From Cyanobacteria bacterium RM1_2_2 (GTDB lineage: Bacteria > Cyanobacteriota > Cyanobacteriia > Elainellales > Elainellaceae), in assembly GCA_012033495.1 (NCBI GenBank), contig JAAUQT010000003.1, positions 1-64,000 of the forward strand: a DNA stretch of 64,000 nt, given 5' to 3'. Position numbers and translations under genes: made by a program. Below, piece after piece: positions 53,505 to 63,980 of this stretch. Below the pieces are notes generated by a model that made no database searches, was not told where the DNA came from, and saw nothing but the letters and a program-made list of their open reading frames with translations. Every line of letters begins with the position of its first letter. The stretch's first letter is position 1.

Positions 53505-55187
53505 ATGACTGGTCTCAATCGCTCTACCCGCCGTCGTCTTCAAAATTTGCGTCAAGTCCCTAGTGTTTGGGAGGGGGATCGACGTATGCTTGCGTCGCGC
53601 CTCTTGCGCAGTTCAGAACCGGATTTACCGCGACAAGGGGATTGCATCCTCTGGGTGGATGGAACCGAGGGCATGGTGCGAGCAATGGACGTGGTTTCAT
53701 CGGATGCGGGAGCCGAAGCGGTCGTGCGAACCTTGCTGCAAGCGATGGAATATCCGCACAATTCGGGAGTGCCTGCTCGTCCACAAAAGATTTTAGTCCG
53801 CGATCGAGAAATTCAGTTCTTTTTGCGGGGCGTTTTGCAAGAGTTGAACATCGTAGTGGACTATGCCCCCGAACTGCCGCTGATCGACGAGATTTTTCAA
53901 GGACTGCAAGGGCTAGATGCCGACAAACCGCCCGAACTGCCTGCCGAATATGCCCACTCTATCTTTCAGGTGACTCAGCAAATCTGGCAGATTGGGCCGT
54001 GGGCGAAGTTAGATGAAGAAAAAATCATTGCAGTGGAGTTGAACTATGGCGATGTGGAAACGCTCTACATCTCAACGCTGGGCATGTTGGGCATGGAATA
54101 TGGGCTGTTGATGTATCGCTCATTGGAGTCGCTGAAAAAATTTCGCCAACAGGTGCTAGTTGCTGCCGACGACACGCCCCAAATTTTGGAAGAAGCTTTC
54201 TTAGAGCAAGATTGCCTATTTCTCACCTTTGACCAGCTAGATAACTTTCCTGATCCAGAAGAATTAGTCACCGACGATGAACAGCAGTCAGCGCTGGCTG
54301 CCTTCCGAGCCGAAACCGGCGTGCAACCCAGTTTTGGCAATTTGCACCCGCTGGAAGGGATGCGCCCCGTGCTGTATGAAGAAGAAGCGCGAGTCATTTT
54401 GGTGGCGCTGCAAGCCCTCCAGCGGTTTTTCCAGAGCCATTTGTCTGAAATGAACGTGGATGAGTTTCCGGCGATGACTAGCCGCTACCGGATTCCCAAC
54501 CCCGACCAGCCGAGCCAAAAAATTAGCGTCAAGGTTTCGACGTTGCCAGAGGTGGCAGAGGAACTCTATGAAATGTCGATGGCAGCCGAACTGGAAGCAG
54601 ACGAAGGACTGCCAAGTTTTCCAGTTTTGCACAACGACTTGATTCCTGAAGATGCGTTTTACAGCTTGGGCGCAATGCCTTGGGAAACCTTAGACATTTT
54701 GCGAACCATTGTGCAATCACATCAGGCTGCTGCTAAAGACGAAGGGCGCTCTGAGGGACGTTCAGAGGGTCGCTCTTCAGATGGCTTTCCCGTAATTTTG
54801 ATCCAAACCTCGCGCCCCAAAGCCAAAGCGCTGATTGAAGGGCTACAAGCCGCCGGAGGACTGCAAGCGATTTGTTTCAATTCTGGAGAAGATCCGCTGT
54901 CGGCAGAACAGTATGATTTGGGGCTTTTGCAAACCAACAATGGCGAACTGCATCTGTTTGGCGAGTTTTCTAATGACGATCCGGTACACATCCAAGCCCG
55001 CAAAAAATGGGATCAGCGCTGTAAGAAAACCAAAGGGCACTGCGGCTTAGTCATCGCTAGAGGGTTAAAAGGCGCCTCGCGCGGCAACCCGCAACTCACG
55101 GATATGATGGCCCTTTTTGAAGCCAAAGCCATCACTGAAGCCGAGTTGGGTTTAGGATCGTTGCAACTCATTCCCTATTTGGAGTAG
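53505..55187 (+). CDS. Conserved cyanobacterial hypothetical protein (possibly DUF6930-type)
   Basis: 560-aa ORF with consistent coding; in-frame GRSEGRSEGRSS repeat. Confidence 0.7.
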   Translation: MTGLNRSTRRRLQNLRQVPSVWEGDRRMLASRLLRSSEPDLPRQGDCILWVDGTEGMVRAMDVVSSDAGAEAVVRTLLQAMEYPHNSGVPARPQKILVRDREIQFFLRGVLQELNIVVDYAPELPLIDEIFQGLQGLDADKPPELPAEYAHSIFQVTQQIWQIGPWAKLDEEKIIAVELNYGDVETLYISTLGMLGMEYGLLMYRSLESLKKFRQQVLVAADDTPQILEEAFLEQDCLFLTFDQLDNFPDPEELVTDDEQQSALAAFRAETGVQPSFGNLHPLEGMRPVLYEEEARVILVALQALQRFFQSHLSEMNVDEFPAMTSRYRIPNPDQPSQKISVKVSTLPEVAEELYEMSMAAELEADEGLPSFPVLHNDLIPEDAFYSLGAMPWETLDILRTIVQSHQAAAKDEGRSEGRSEGRSSDGFPVILIQTSRPKAKALIEGLQAAGGLQAICFNSGEDPLSAEQYDLGLLQTNNGELHLFGEFSNDDPVHIQARKKWDQRCKKTKGHCGLVIARGLKGASRGNPQLTDMMALFEAKAITEAELGLGSLQLIPYLE

Positions 55188-55318
55188 TTAAAGGGTGAAG
55201 CGTCAATGTCCTATTCCTGAAGCCGGTTTCCTGAAGAACTGTTACAGTTCCTGAACAAAGTCGAATATGGGGTCAGCCGCGATGGTAGGATTCCTGAAAA
55301 CTGTTCAGAGAACGATTC

Positions 55319-55747
55319 ATGGCAGAAACTCTTACTGGACAAACTCCCATATTCGGTGGCAGCACAGGCGGCCTACTGAGCAAAGCAGATGAAGAAGAAA
55401 AATACGCAATCACCTGGACTTCTTCTAAAGAACAGGTGTTTGAAATGCCCACGGGCGGCGCTGCAATCATGCAGGAAGGTGAAAACCTCTTGTATCTCGC
55501 TCGCAAAGAGCAATGTCTAGCTCTAGGAGCACAGTTCCGCTCTAAGTTTAAGCCTAGGATCGAGGATTTCAAGATCTATCGGGTTTATCCGAGTGGGGAA
55601 ATTCAATATCTCCATCCATCTGATGGCGTCTTCCCTGAAAAGGTGAATGCAGGTCGTCAGGCGGTGAACAGTGTGCCTCGCGGCATCGGGCAGAATCCTA
55701 GTCCTGCTACGGTGAAGTTCACAGGCAAAAATGTTTATGATCCCTAG
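55319..55747 (+). CDS. psaD: Photosystem I subunit II (PsaD)
   Basis: [51 protein letters not shown]...[17 protein letters not shown]. Confidence 0.99.
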   Translation: MAETLTGQTPIFGGSTGGLLSKADEEEKYAITWTSSKEQVFEMPTGGAAIMQEGENLLYLARKEQCLALGAQFRSKFKPRIEDFKIYRVYPSGEIQYLHPSDGVFPEKVNAGRQAVNSVPRGIGQNPSPATVKFTGKNVYDP

Positions 55748-55827
55748 GCTGCCTCTAGCCTAAGTCAATGGGGACGCATTATTTCTACTTCTTTTCAACT
55801 TCAAGATAGTTCAGGTCATTCATTGAA

Positions 55828-55857
55828 ATTGGGCAGCTATAGGCTGTCCTTTTTTAT
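55828..55857 (+). terminator. Rho-independent terminator downstream of psaD
   Basis: gggcagctataggctgtcctttttta. Confidence 0.75.
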
Positions 55858-55939
55858 TGGGCTTTATTGGGCTTTATTGGGCTTTTATCTGGCTTTGGCA
55901 GGCTACACTCAAAAAACTGGCAGCAGCTTGAACAGCATT

Positions 55940-56848
55940 TTATTCACCATCTTTTGCAGGTTTTGCCTCCGCTAATTTTGCCTCCGCTAGCTTTGCTTTT
56001 GCCGCTTGCCAAAGCTGTTCCAACTCTTCTACAGAATACTCGTTGATCGAGCGTCCTTGAGCGAGTGCTTGTTCGACCTGAGCAAACCGTTGGATAAACC
56101 GCTGATTGGTGCCTTGTAGGGCAGCTTCTGGGTCTAACCCATACCAGCGAGCCAGATTGACCACGGTAAACAGCAGATCGCCCAGTTCGGCTTGCTGATT
56201 TTCGATTGGCTCTGACCGAATCGCCTGTTCAAATTCGCCCAATTCCTCGTGAAACTTTTGCCAAACGCCCTCTACGTTTTCCCACTCAAACCCGACTGCG
56301 GCCGCTTTATGTGAAATTTTCATGGCAGCGGTTAAAGGAGGCAGCGAGCGAGCGTACCGTTCCAGCCGAGGCGTGAGGGCAGCGGTTTCTGTTTTGGCTT
56401 GCTCTTCCTGCGCTTTGATCGACTCCCAGTTTTGGTGAACCTGTTCAACGCCCTCAACTGTCACATCACTAAAAACATGCGGGTGGCGACGAATCAGCTT
56501 TTCGGCAATTCCAGTAGCAACCGTTGCCAAATCAAACTGTCCGGATTCGCTGGCAATTTGAGCTTGTAAAACGACTTGCAGCAGCAAATCACCCAATTCA
56601 TCAGCAATGGCATCGGGCTGGGCTTGCCGGATGGCATCCACGACTTCGTAGGCTTCTTCTAACACGTAGGGAATCAGCGTTTCAGGGGTTTGGGCTAAAT
56701 CCCACGGGCAGCCCCCCTCTGGTGATCGAAGTTGGGCAACGACCTCAATTAGCTGCTGAAGGGCGGCAAGTTTGGCTGATAGGCTGGGAGCATGGCTCGA
56801 AGAATTGGGCTGGGCAGGCGAAATTGACATAGCTTCCAGGAATAACAA
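55940..56848 (-). CDS. mazG: Nucleoside triphosphate pyrophosphohydrolase MazG
   Basis: LRSPEGGCPWDLAQTPETLIPYVLEEAYEVVDAI, ELGDLLLQVVLQAQIA, ELGDLLFTVVNLARW. Confidence 0.95.
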   Translation of the reverse strand: MLFLEAMSISPAQPNSSSHAPSLSAKLAALQQLIEVVAQLRSPEGGCPWDLAQTPETLIPYVLEEAYEVVDAIRQAQPDAIADELGDLLLQVVLQAQIASESGQFDLATVATGIAEKLIRRHPHVFSDVTVEGVEQVHQNWESIKAQEEQAKTETAALTPRLERYARSLPPLTAAMKISHKAAAVGFEWENVEGVWQKFHEELGEFEQAIRSEPIENQQAELGDLLFTVVNLARWYGLDPEAALQGTNQRFIQRFAQVEQALAQGRSINEYSVEELEQLWQAAKAKLAEAKLAEAKPAKDGE

Positions 56849-56934
56849 AGCTTCAACATTAAATTACTTTAGAACGCTGAGAAAAGCACGGAGATGAGCC
56901 AAGTTTTCGCTTGACTGGTCTCTCACTTCCTCAA

Positions 56935-57065
56935 TTAGGATCGTGGATTGAATCAATCCGTAACCTGTACGGGCGGGTTTCGCAGATCCATGGGCATCCG
57001 GCAATCGATTTGACCGCAAAACCCGCCCGTCCCCACGATCGAACGGATTGAATTCCCATTCCTTA
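56935..57065 (+). mobile_element. Family C MITE-like element, copy 3
   Basis: TTA|ggatcgtggattgaatcaatccgt...acggattgaattcccattcc|TTA; internal acgggcgggtttcgc/gcaaaacccgcccgt. Confidence 0.8.
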
Positions 57066-57195
57066 GTGCTCTGTTTGGCTGATAGACTGGTTGAGGCTGA
57101 GGTTACATATTCAATGAACTTGACAGAATATACCTTGCGTGAATACGCTGTTGCCAACGATCTATCGTAAGTTGTTGTAAGTAGGAGTTGCTGTA

Positions 57196-57930
57196 ATGCT
57201 ACAAAATCGTGAAGGACAACGTGTTCCCACCGTCACCTTTCGGACACGCCAGAATAACCAGTGGGTTGACATTACAACGGATGATTTGTTCACAGACAAA
57301 ACAGTCGTATTGTTTGCATTACCTGGAGCCTATACGCCAACTTGTTCATCAACGCATTTGCCAGGCTATAACGAATTGGCAACGAGCTTTAAAGAAAACG
57401 GTGTAGATGATATTGTCTGCCTCTCTGTAAATGATGCCTTTGTGATGAATCAATGGGCAAAGGATCAAGAAGCTGAGCACATCACTGTGATTCCCGATGG
57501 CAACGGTGAGTTCAGCGAGGGAATGGGGATGTTGGTTGATAAAGGCGATCTGGGTTTTGGCAGACGGTCTTGGCGCTATTCCATGCTGGTAAAAGATGGC
57601 GTCATTGAAAAAATGTTCATTGAACCTGATGCGCCGGGCGATCCCTTTGAGGTGTCAGATGCTGAAACGATGTTGAAGCACATTAACCCAGAGGCTGTTC
57701 GCCCTAAGCTGGTGTCGTTGTTTACAAAAGAAGGCTGTCCGTTTTGTGCGCGTGCCAAAGCCTTGCTGCAACAACAGGGCGTTCCCTATGAAGAAATTAC
57801 TTTAGGAAAACAGGTGACAACTCGCTCTCTGAAAGCAGTTACGGGGGCGACAACCGTTCCGCAAGTCTTCATTGACGGCAGATTGATTGGTGGTTCTGAT
57901 GAATTAGCAACTTACCTGAAAGAATTGTAG
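57196..57930 (+). CDS. Hybrid peroxiredoxin (Prx5-type)-glutaredoxin
   Basis: [20 protein letters not shown]-terminal [26 protein letters not shown]...[18 protein letters not shown]. Confidence 0.93.
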   Translation: MLQNREGQRVPTVTFRTRQNNQWVDITTDDLFTDKTVVLFALPGAYTPTCSSTHLPGYNELATSFKENGVDDIVCLSVNDAFVMNQWAKDQEAEHITVIPDGNGEFSEGMGMLVDKGDLGFGRRSWRYSMLVKDGVIEKMFIEPDAPGDPFEVSDAETMLKHINPEAVRPKLVSLFTKEGCPFCARAKALLQQQGVPYEEITLGKQVTTRSLKAVTGATTVPQVFIDGRLIGGSDELATYLKEL

Positions 57931-58001
57931 AAGGCGGTACGAGATAATAGGATTAAGCGCTACAAACGCTGTTCCATCACAGAACGCAGGAGGGCAAACT
58001 G

Positions 58002-59072
58002 ATGAGCCAAGCGCAACGAAAAGCGTTACCCGCTAAGCTGATCATTCAGGCGGGCCGCTGGGTCTGGACAACCCTGTGGCAGATTATGATGTCGCAAATG
58101 GCTCCCAGCGCTCGCTCAGGTGAATACTTGCGTCCAGAAAGCCAGTTTCGGCACTCCGTGGGTGAGGCTATTAACGGTGAGGTGGGCAGCGATGCGGTTT
58201 ATCCGGTAGCGGCAGGGCGCTATCGTTTGTTGGTGGGCTTGGGCTGTCCATGGGCCCACCGAACGCTGATTGTTCGGGCTTTGAAGGGGTTAGAAGAAGT
58301 GATATCAGTCTCGGTTGTTTCGCCTTCTCCAGAGGCGGGCGGCTGGGTGTTTGAACAGCCAGAAGTAGGATGTAAAACTGTTAAGGATCTGTATGAACTT
58401 GCCCAGCCTGGATACACCGGACGCTGCACTGTCCCAGTTTTGTGGGATACGCAACAGCAAGCAATTGTGAACAACGAAAGTGCTGAAATTATTATAATTT
58501 TGAATAACGCTTTTAATACTTTTGCTCGATATCCAGAATATGATCTCTATCCGATTGAGTTACGGCAGGAGATCGATGACTGGAATGAAAAAACCTATCA
58601 CTCTGTTAACAATGGCGTTTATCGCTGTGGTTTTGCCCAGACCCAAACCGCCTACGAATCTGCTTGTCGAGAATTGTTTACGACACTGGACGAAATTGAT
58701 CAAGCTTTGGCAACCCGTCGGTATTTATGTGGCGACGCGGTGACGCTGGCAGATGTGCGGCTGTTCACCACGCTGTTCCGGTTTGATGTGGTCTATTACA
58801 GTTTGTTTAAGTGCAATCGCCGCAGAATTCAAGACTACCCGCAGCTTAGCGGCTATTTACGAGACTTGTATCAACTGCCCGGAGTCGCCGCCACCTGCAA
58901 CTTAGAAGCCGTCAAGCGAGATTATTATGGCAACCTGTTCCCGCTGAATCCGGGTGGACTGATTCCGATTGGCCCAGAGATTGATTTGAACCAACCCCAC
59001 GATCGAGAGCGGTTAACCAGCACCGAAGCGCTCGGCATCGACGCCAATACAAGGCTGCAAAACAGGCTTTAG
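58002..59072 (+). CDS. Glutathione S-transferase (glutathionyl-hydroquinone reductase / YqjG-ECM4-like)
   Basis: YRLLVGLGCPWAHRTLIVRALKGLE, VPVLWDTQQQAIVNNESAEII, CGDAVTLADVRLFTTLFRFD. Confidence 0.9.
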   Translation: MSQAQRKALPAKLIIQAGRWVWTTLWQIMMSQMAPSARSGEYLRPESQFRHSVGEAINGEVGSDAVYPVAAGRYRLLVGLGCPWAHRTLIVRALKGLEEVISVSVVSPSPEAGGWVFEQPEVGCKTVKDLYELAQPGYTGRCTVPVLWDTQQQAIVNNESAEIIIILNNAFNTFARYPEYDLYPIELRQEIDDWNEKTYHSVNNGVYRCGFAQTQTAYESACRELFTTLDEIDQALATRRYLCGDAVTLADVRLFTTLFRFDVVYYSLFKCNRRRIQDYPQLSGYLRDLYQLPGVAATCNLEAVKRDYYGNLFPLNPGGLIPIGPEIDLNQPHDRERLTSTEALGIDANTRLQNRL

Positions 59073-59174
59073 ATTAGGTTCTAGAATAAGTTCTAAAAAG
59101 TTGCGGTGAATTCGGTAGAATCGATTGCGTTAACGCATCAAGTTAATTCTCAAAAGCATATCTGGGAAACCTTA

Positions 59175-59657
59175 ATGAACAGGATAAAAAGATCCGCTAT
59201 TTTATGTTTTGTGGCTGTGCTGAGCCTGATTTTGCTGCCAATGCCCGCACTGGCTCATAGCGTTCAAACTGATTACCGGATGGTATCCGATGCGCTGGAA
59301 ATTCAGTCTACTTTTAGCACAGGCGAAGCGCTGGAAGGCGCACCCGTGACGATTTACGCGCCCAATGATCCAACTCGTCCTTGGCTGCAAGGTACAACCG
59401 ATCCGCAGGGCACATTTTCGTTTCAGCCCGATCCAAAATTGGTTGGCGAATGGTCGGTGAAAATTGGCAGCGAAACGGATGATCACGGCGATATCTTGAC
59501 GGTTCCGGTCAGCAACCGAGGCGTTGAACTAGACGCGATTAGCCAAAATCCTTACGATGCCCCCCACAAGTTGGCGCGGCAGGTGTTCGTGGGCGGAGCG
59601 GTGTTGGGCAGCATGGGCGCAGTCAGTTGGTTTCGCTGGCGACGCAGAGCAACCTAG
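59175..59657 (+). CDS. Exported hypothetical protein with C-terminal TM (carboxypeptidase-regulatory-like)
   Basis: Signal peptide ending PALAHS; AHSVQTDYRMVSDALEIQSTFSTGEALEGAPVTIYAPNDPTRPWLQGTTDPQGTF. Confidence 0.7.
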   Translation: MNRIKRSAILCFVAVLSLILLPMPALAHSVQTDYRMVSDALEIQSTFSTGEALEGAPVTIYAPNDPTRPWLQGTTDPQGTFSFQPDPKLVGEWSVKIGSETDDHGDILTVPVSNRGVELDAISQNPYDAPHKLARQVFVGGAVLGSMGAVSWFRWRRRAT

Positions 59658-60472
59658 CTTAACACTTCGACTGCACTGCCGACGCTGATTTTGCCTGGGT
59701 TAGTGTGGATCAAATTTTGCCCAAAAATAACGCCGCCTTTCAATCGTCGGTAGGTAGCGAGCGTTTTGAGCGGTTCTTTGGCAGCATCTCGGATCGCCGT
59801 TTGCTGATCGGTGGTAGTAATCACACAGCGCTGGCAGGGTTTCGCTACGTCAAAGATCGTTTGATCGACACGAATCTGCTGCCAACGGTCTTCGGCATAA
59901 GGCTCGCAGCCTGTAATAACTAGATTCGGGCGGAAGCGGTTCATCGGCAGCGGTTGCGGCAAGCGTTGATTTAAATCGGCCAGCGAGGCATCAGAAATCA
60001 ACAGCAGCGGATAGGCGTCGGCAAAACTGACTTGAGCAGACGGTTGATTAGACTTGTGACTGGACTGCACCGGACGGTTGTAAGCCTCGCCGATTCGCAC
60101 CAGGCGGCAGTCCATCGCCAAAAATTGACTAAACCAAGCGGCGGCTTCGTCTCCCTGATCAATAGCCTGACAGCGATCGCGCCAAACTTCAACGGTTAAC
60201 CCCTTTTTGACTGAAGCAACGGGCGGCACCAATGGCAACCGCAGCGCTGATTGATTGGGACTTTGAACGCAGAGATGCTCTGATTCGATGGCTGTGTCGA
60301 TTAGCGCCAAACGGGGAACATCGCGCTGGGTGAGAAATTTTCCGGCAGGCGTAACCACCATCCAGTTACGGTCATATTGCAGCCCCCAAGCATCCAACTC
60401 AGCAACAGAGCGGCGAATCCCCCGGCAGGATTTGATCGGGTAGATGTAGAGATCAGTTACAGTTAGCGTCAT
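59654..60472 (-). CDS. MOSC-domain protein
   Basis: DLYIYPIKSCRGIRRSVAELDAWGLQYDRNWMVV, MNRFRPNLVITGCEPYAED, CQRCVITT. Confidence 0.9.
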   Translation of the reverse strand: MTLTVTDLYIYPIKSCRGIRRSVAELDAWGLQYDRNWMVVTPAGKFLTQRDVPRLALIDTAIESEHLCVQSPNQSALRLPLVPPVASVKKGLTVEVWRDRCQAIDQGDEAAAWFSQFLAMDCRLVRIGEAYNRPVQSSHKSNQPSAQVSFADAYPLLLISDASLADLNQRLPQPLPMNRFRPNLVITGCEPYAEDRWQQIRVDQTIFDVAKPCQRCVITTTDQQTAIRDAAKEPLKTLATYRRLKGGVIFGQNLIHTNPGKISVGSAVEVLS

Positions 60473-60503
60473 AGCGTGATAGAAGGCAACGTTGGCATAG
60501 ATC

Positions 60504-61172
60504 ATGATGATAGAACGAACTTTTCTGGCAGGTGCGAGTCGGGGTGTCGGACGGGAAATCGCCCGCTGTTTAAGAGAAAAATCGCTGTCGGTGCAAGCAT
60601 TGCTGCGAAGTGAAAACACCCGCCCAGAACTAGAAGCGATGGGCATCCAAGTTTGTGTCGGCGATGCCCTCAACCCAGACGCAGTTAAGCAAGCGATGGC
60701 AGGGCACTCCTTCCAAGCCGTGATTAGCACGATTGGCGGTTTACCCAAAGACGGGCAGCGAGCCGACTTTTTGGGCAACAAAAACCTGATTGATGCGGCA
60801 GTGCAGGCAGGCGTGCAGAAGTTTATTTTGGTGTCGTCGATTGGCAGCGGTGAGAGTGCGACCGCCCTACCTCCGCAAGCCATGGAAACGTTGCGCCCTG
60901 TCCTAATCGAAAAAGAGCAGGCGGAGCAGCATCTAATTAAGAGCGGCTTAACCTATGTGATCATCCGTCCGGGCGGCTTAAAATCGGAGCCTGCGACCGG
61001 CAATGGGGTTCTGACTCCTGACCCAACGGTGGCTGGCACGATTCACCGCGCTGATGTTGCTCAGTTGGTGTGTGAATGTTTGTTATCCGAGCGGGCAGAT
61101 AATCGAGTTTTGTCAGCCGTTGACCGCAACATGGTTTATGGGCAAGCAGACTTTGAAATTCTGACGCCATGA
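60504..61172 (+). CDS. NAD(P)-binding (atypical SDR/NmrA-like) protein
   Basis: FLAGASRGVGREIARCL; FQAVISTIGG; KFILVSSIGSGES; YVIIRPGGLKS. Confidence 0.87.
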   Translation: MMIERTFLAGASRGVGREIARCLREKSLSVQALLRSENTRPELEAMGIQVCVGDALNPDAVKQAMAGHSFQAVISTIGGLPKDGQRADFLGNKNLIDAAVQAGVQKFILVSSIGSGESATALPPQAMETLRPVLIEKEQAEQHLIKSGLTYVIIRPGGLKSEPATGNGVLTPDPTVAGTIHRADVAQLVCECLLSERADNRVLSAVDRNMVYGQADFEILTP

Positions 61173-61236
61173 AATTCTGACGCCATGAAATTCTGACGCC
61201 ATGAAATTTTGACGCCATGAAATTCTGACGCCATAA
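61160..61236 (+). repeat. Tandem repeat, 17-bp unit gacgccatgaaattct, ~5 copies, overlapping the SDR stop codon
   Basis: gacgccatgaaattct iterated. Confidence 0.9.
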
Positions 61237-61774
61237 AGTAGCGTTTCAAAATGCACGAATTTTCATCAGAACTGTGTAGCCTGATGTTGAGATCCTTAAC
61301 GAAAAAATAAGAAATCTTTGAGCGATTTTGAGTTTTGATCTGGTCAATCTGTTCAGGTCAGACTTGGCGCTGTTCTGCCCATTTGCTGCTTGCAAAGGCT
61401 CTGCATCAGCGATACAAATTTTCATAAATTAACCTGCTCATTTAGATTATGAGCGGGTTAATCTAAGTAGATACAGCAAGATTTGATCTGCATCAATGAA
61501 TCTGATCAACCGTTAATCTGATCAACCAACCAGCCATTCGCATTCCCTTCCTGGCAATTGGCAGCGTTTACCTCTACAAAATCTGTTTCTGCGATTGAAC
61601 GAATCGCCCGCTCACTTGCTGATTGTCCTTTCTGAATGCTAATCGCTGCACTGCTTTCCTTTGTCGAAGCGATAGAAAGTTAGTAGCTTTAAACCTGGTT
61701 TAAACTGCTCAATCTTGCTGCATTCATTGATTGACAAATTGTTAGCAACTATTCAGCAGAAAGTGAGTGTTGTT

Positions 61775-63799
61775 ATGAATGAAAAAGTCTTGTCCGGCTC
61801 ACGAAACGTGGCGATTGTAGGGCCCTATCTGAGTGGTAAAACAACCGTCCTGGAAAGCATTTTGTCGGTGACAGGAGCCACCTCTCGTAAAGGCAAAGTG
61901 ACTGATAAGAATACCGTCGGAGATGCTACGCCAGAAGCCCGCGATCGCCAAATGAGTGTTGAAGTGAATGCCGCTAGTACCGAGTACAGCGGCATTTGTT
62001 TTACGTTTTTAGACTGTCCCGGTTCAGTTGAATTTGCTCAAGAAACCTATCATGCGCTAATGGGGATAGATGCTGCAATTGTGGTGTGTGAGCCAGATTG
62101 CAGCCGCGTTTTAACCCTCGCACCGCTGTTTCAATTTTTGGATGATTGGCAGATCCCACACCTCGTTTTCATTAACAAAATGGATCGCTGCCATGATTCC
62201 TTTGCCGACATTTTGCAAGCTTTAAAAGCTGTCTCCAGCCGCCCGCTCGTGCCGCATCAATATCCGATTGGGCAAGGAGAACAGCTTCGTGGCTTTATTG
62301 ATCTGATCAGCGAGCAAGCCTATCAGTATCACCCTAACGCACCTGCCGACCCGATCCCCCTGCCCGAAGACCTGCGAGAAGCCGAACACACCGCCCGCGC
62401 TGAAATGCTGGAAACCCTAGCAGACTTTGACGATCACCTGCTAGAAGAACTTTTAGAAGACATTGATCCGCCTCAAGAAGAAATTCTGCAAGACCTGAAG
62501 CTGGAACTCGGCGCAGACCTGATTGTGCCCGTCTTGATTGGCATCGCCGAACAGGATTTTGGCATCCGACCGCTGCTAGAAACCTTGCTGCGCGAATCAC
62601 CCGAACCCGCCACCACCGCAGAACGGCGCGGCATGACGGCAAGCTCGACTCCCGTAGCGCAAGTTTTGAAAACCTACTGCACTCAGCAAGGCGGTAAGCT
62701 CTCTCTAGTGCGGGTTTGGCAAGGCACGCTCACCGACGGCATCGTGCTCAACGGCGTGCGAACAGGGGGCATCTATCGGCTGATGGGTCAGCAGCAACTC
62801 GCCCTCACCCAAGCGGCGGCAGGCTCAATTGTGGCGTTGGCGCGGATGGAAGGCATCAAAACAGGCGACACCCTCAGCCCCGATGCCGTTAAAACGCTAC
62901 CCAAAACCGAACGGCTGGAACCCGTCTATGCGCTGGCAATCACCCCTGAAAAACGCAGCGATGAAGTGAAGCTCAGCGGTGCCCTCACTAAACTTTTAGA
63001 AGAAGATCCCTCGCTAATTTGGGAACAGCACGGCGACACCCATGAAGTCATTTTGTGGGGACAGGGTGAAATTCATTTGCAGGTCGCGCTGGATCGCCTG
63101 CGCCGCAAGTATGGGCTACCGATGAGCACCCATCTGCCGCAAATCCCCTACAAAGAAACGATTCGCGGCTCGGCAAGCGCAATTCACGGCCGCTACAAGC
63201 GGCAAACCGGCGGTCACGGTCAGTTCGGCGATGTTTACCTCGACATTCAGCCCTTAGCGCGAGGAGAAGGGTTTAATTTCAAAGAAACAATTGTCGGCGG
63301 TGTCGTGCCTAGACAATACATTCCGGGTGTAGAACTAGGCGTGCGCGAGTCGCTGGTGCACGGGCCACTGGGCTTTCCGGTGGTGGATGTGGCAGTGACG
63401 CTAACGAACGGCTCCTATCACACGGTCGATAGCTCAGAGCAAGCGTTCAAACAGGCGGCCCGGCTTGCAATGCAGGAAGGCATGGCAAAATGTCAGCCAA
63501 GTTTGCTGGAGCCAATTCTAGCCATTACCATTTCAGTTCCGACTGAGTTCACCTCTAACGTCCTGCGATTGGTCAACGGACACCGAGGGCAGGTGCTCGG
63601 CTACGAAGCCAAACCCAACTGGCGCGGTTGGGACGAAGTGCAAGTTCACCTCCCGCAAGCCGAAATGCACAATCTGATTGTGGAACTGCGCTCGCTCACC
63701 ATGGGGGTTGGCACATTCCGCTGGCAGTTCGACCATCTGCAAGAAGTGCCCGATAAGGTAGCTGAGCGTGTGCTAGCAAAAGTCGGCAACGGCGGCTAA
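61775..63799 (+). CDS. Elongation factor G-like translational GTPase (EF-G paralogue type)
   Basis: VAIVGPYLSGKTTVLESIL, FLDCPGSVEF, FINKMDR, KRQTGGHGQFGDVYLDIQPL. Confidence 0.9.
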   Translation: MNEKVLSGSRNVAIVGPYLSGKTTVLESILSVTGATSRKGKVTDKNTVGDATPEARDRQMSVEVNAASTEYSGICFTFLDCPGSVEFAQETYHALMGIDAAIVVCEPDCSRVLTLAPLFQFLDDWQIPHLVFINKMDRCHDSFADILQALKAVSSRPLVPHQYPIGQGEQLRGFIDLISEQAYQYHPNAPADPIPLPEDLREAEHTARAEMLETLADFDDHLLEELLEDIDPPQEEILQDLKLELGADLIVPVLIGIAEQDFGIRPLLETLLRESPEPATTAERRGMTASSTPVAQVLKTYCTQQGGKLSLVRVWQGTLTDGIVLNGVRTGGIYRLMGQQQLALTQAAAGSIVALARMEGIKTGDTLSPDAVKTLPKTERLEPVYALAITPEKRSDEVKLSGALTKLLEEDPSLIWEQHGDTHEVILWGQGEIHLQVALDRLRRKYGLPMSTHLPQIPYKETIRGSASAIHGRYKRQTGGHGQFGDVYLDIQPLARGEGFNFKETIVGGVVPRQYIPGVELGVRESLVHGPLGFPVVDVAVTLTNGSYHTVDSSEQAFKQAARLAMQEGMAKCQPSLLEPILAITISVPTEFTSNVLRLVNGHRGQVLGYEAKPNWRGWDEVQVHLPQAEMHNLIVELRSLTMGVGTFRWQFDHLQEVPDKVAERVLAKVGNGG

Positions 63800-63889
63800 G
63801 CGTTGAGATCCCCGGATTTTCGACGAATCTAGGAAGTTGAACCCAAAACATCTTTCAAACGTTCTGTAAGCCATATATCGGTTTCTAAT

Positions 63890-63980
63890 CCAGTCATGCC
63901 AAGGGCTTGGGGGATTCACTCCCAGCCCCATTTTTTTGCACCTCATCCTCTGGTTAAACAACCAAGTGGTTCCTTGGGCA
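63890..63980 (+). repeat. Possible highly diverged family D repeat
   Basis: ttgggggattcactcccagcccc...gcacctcatcctctggttaaacaaccaagtgg resembles the right half of family D. Confidence 0.35.

Noticed and set aside
53552-54016. Overlapping ORFs at the start of 53505-55187
   Set aside because: Shadow frames of the long ORF, no independent support
59654-60883. Full 409-aa MOSC ORF
   Set aside because: The first ~137 residues are antisense to the divergent SDR gene; ATG at 60472 gives a normal MOSC N-terminus
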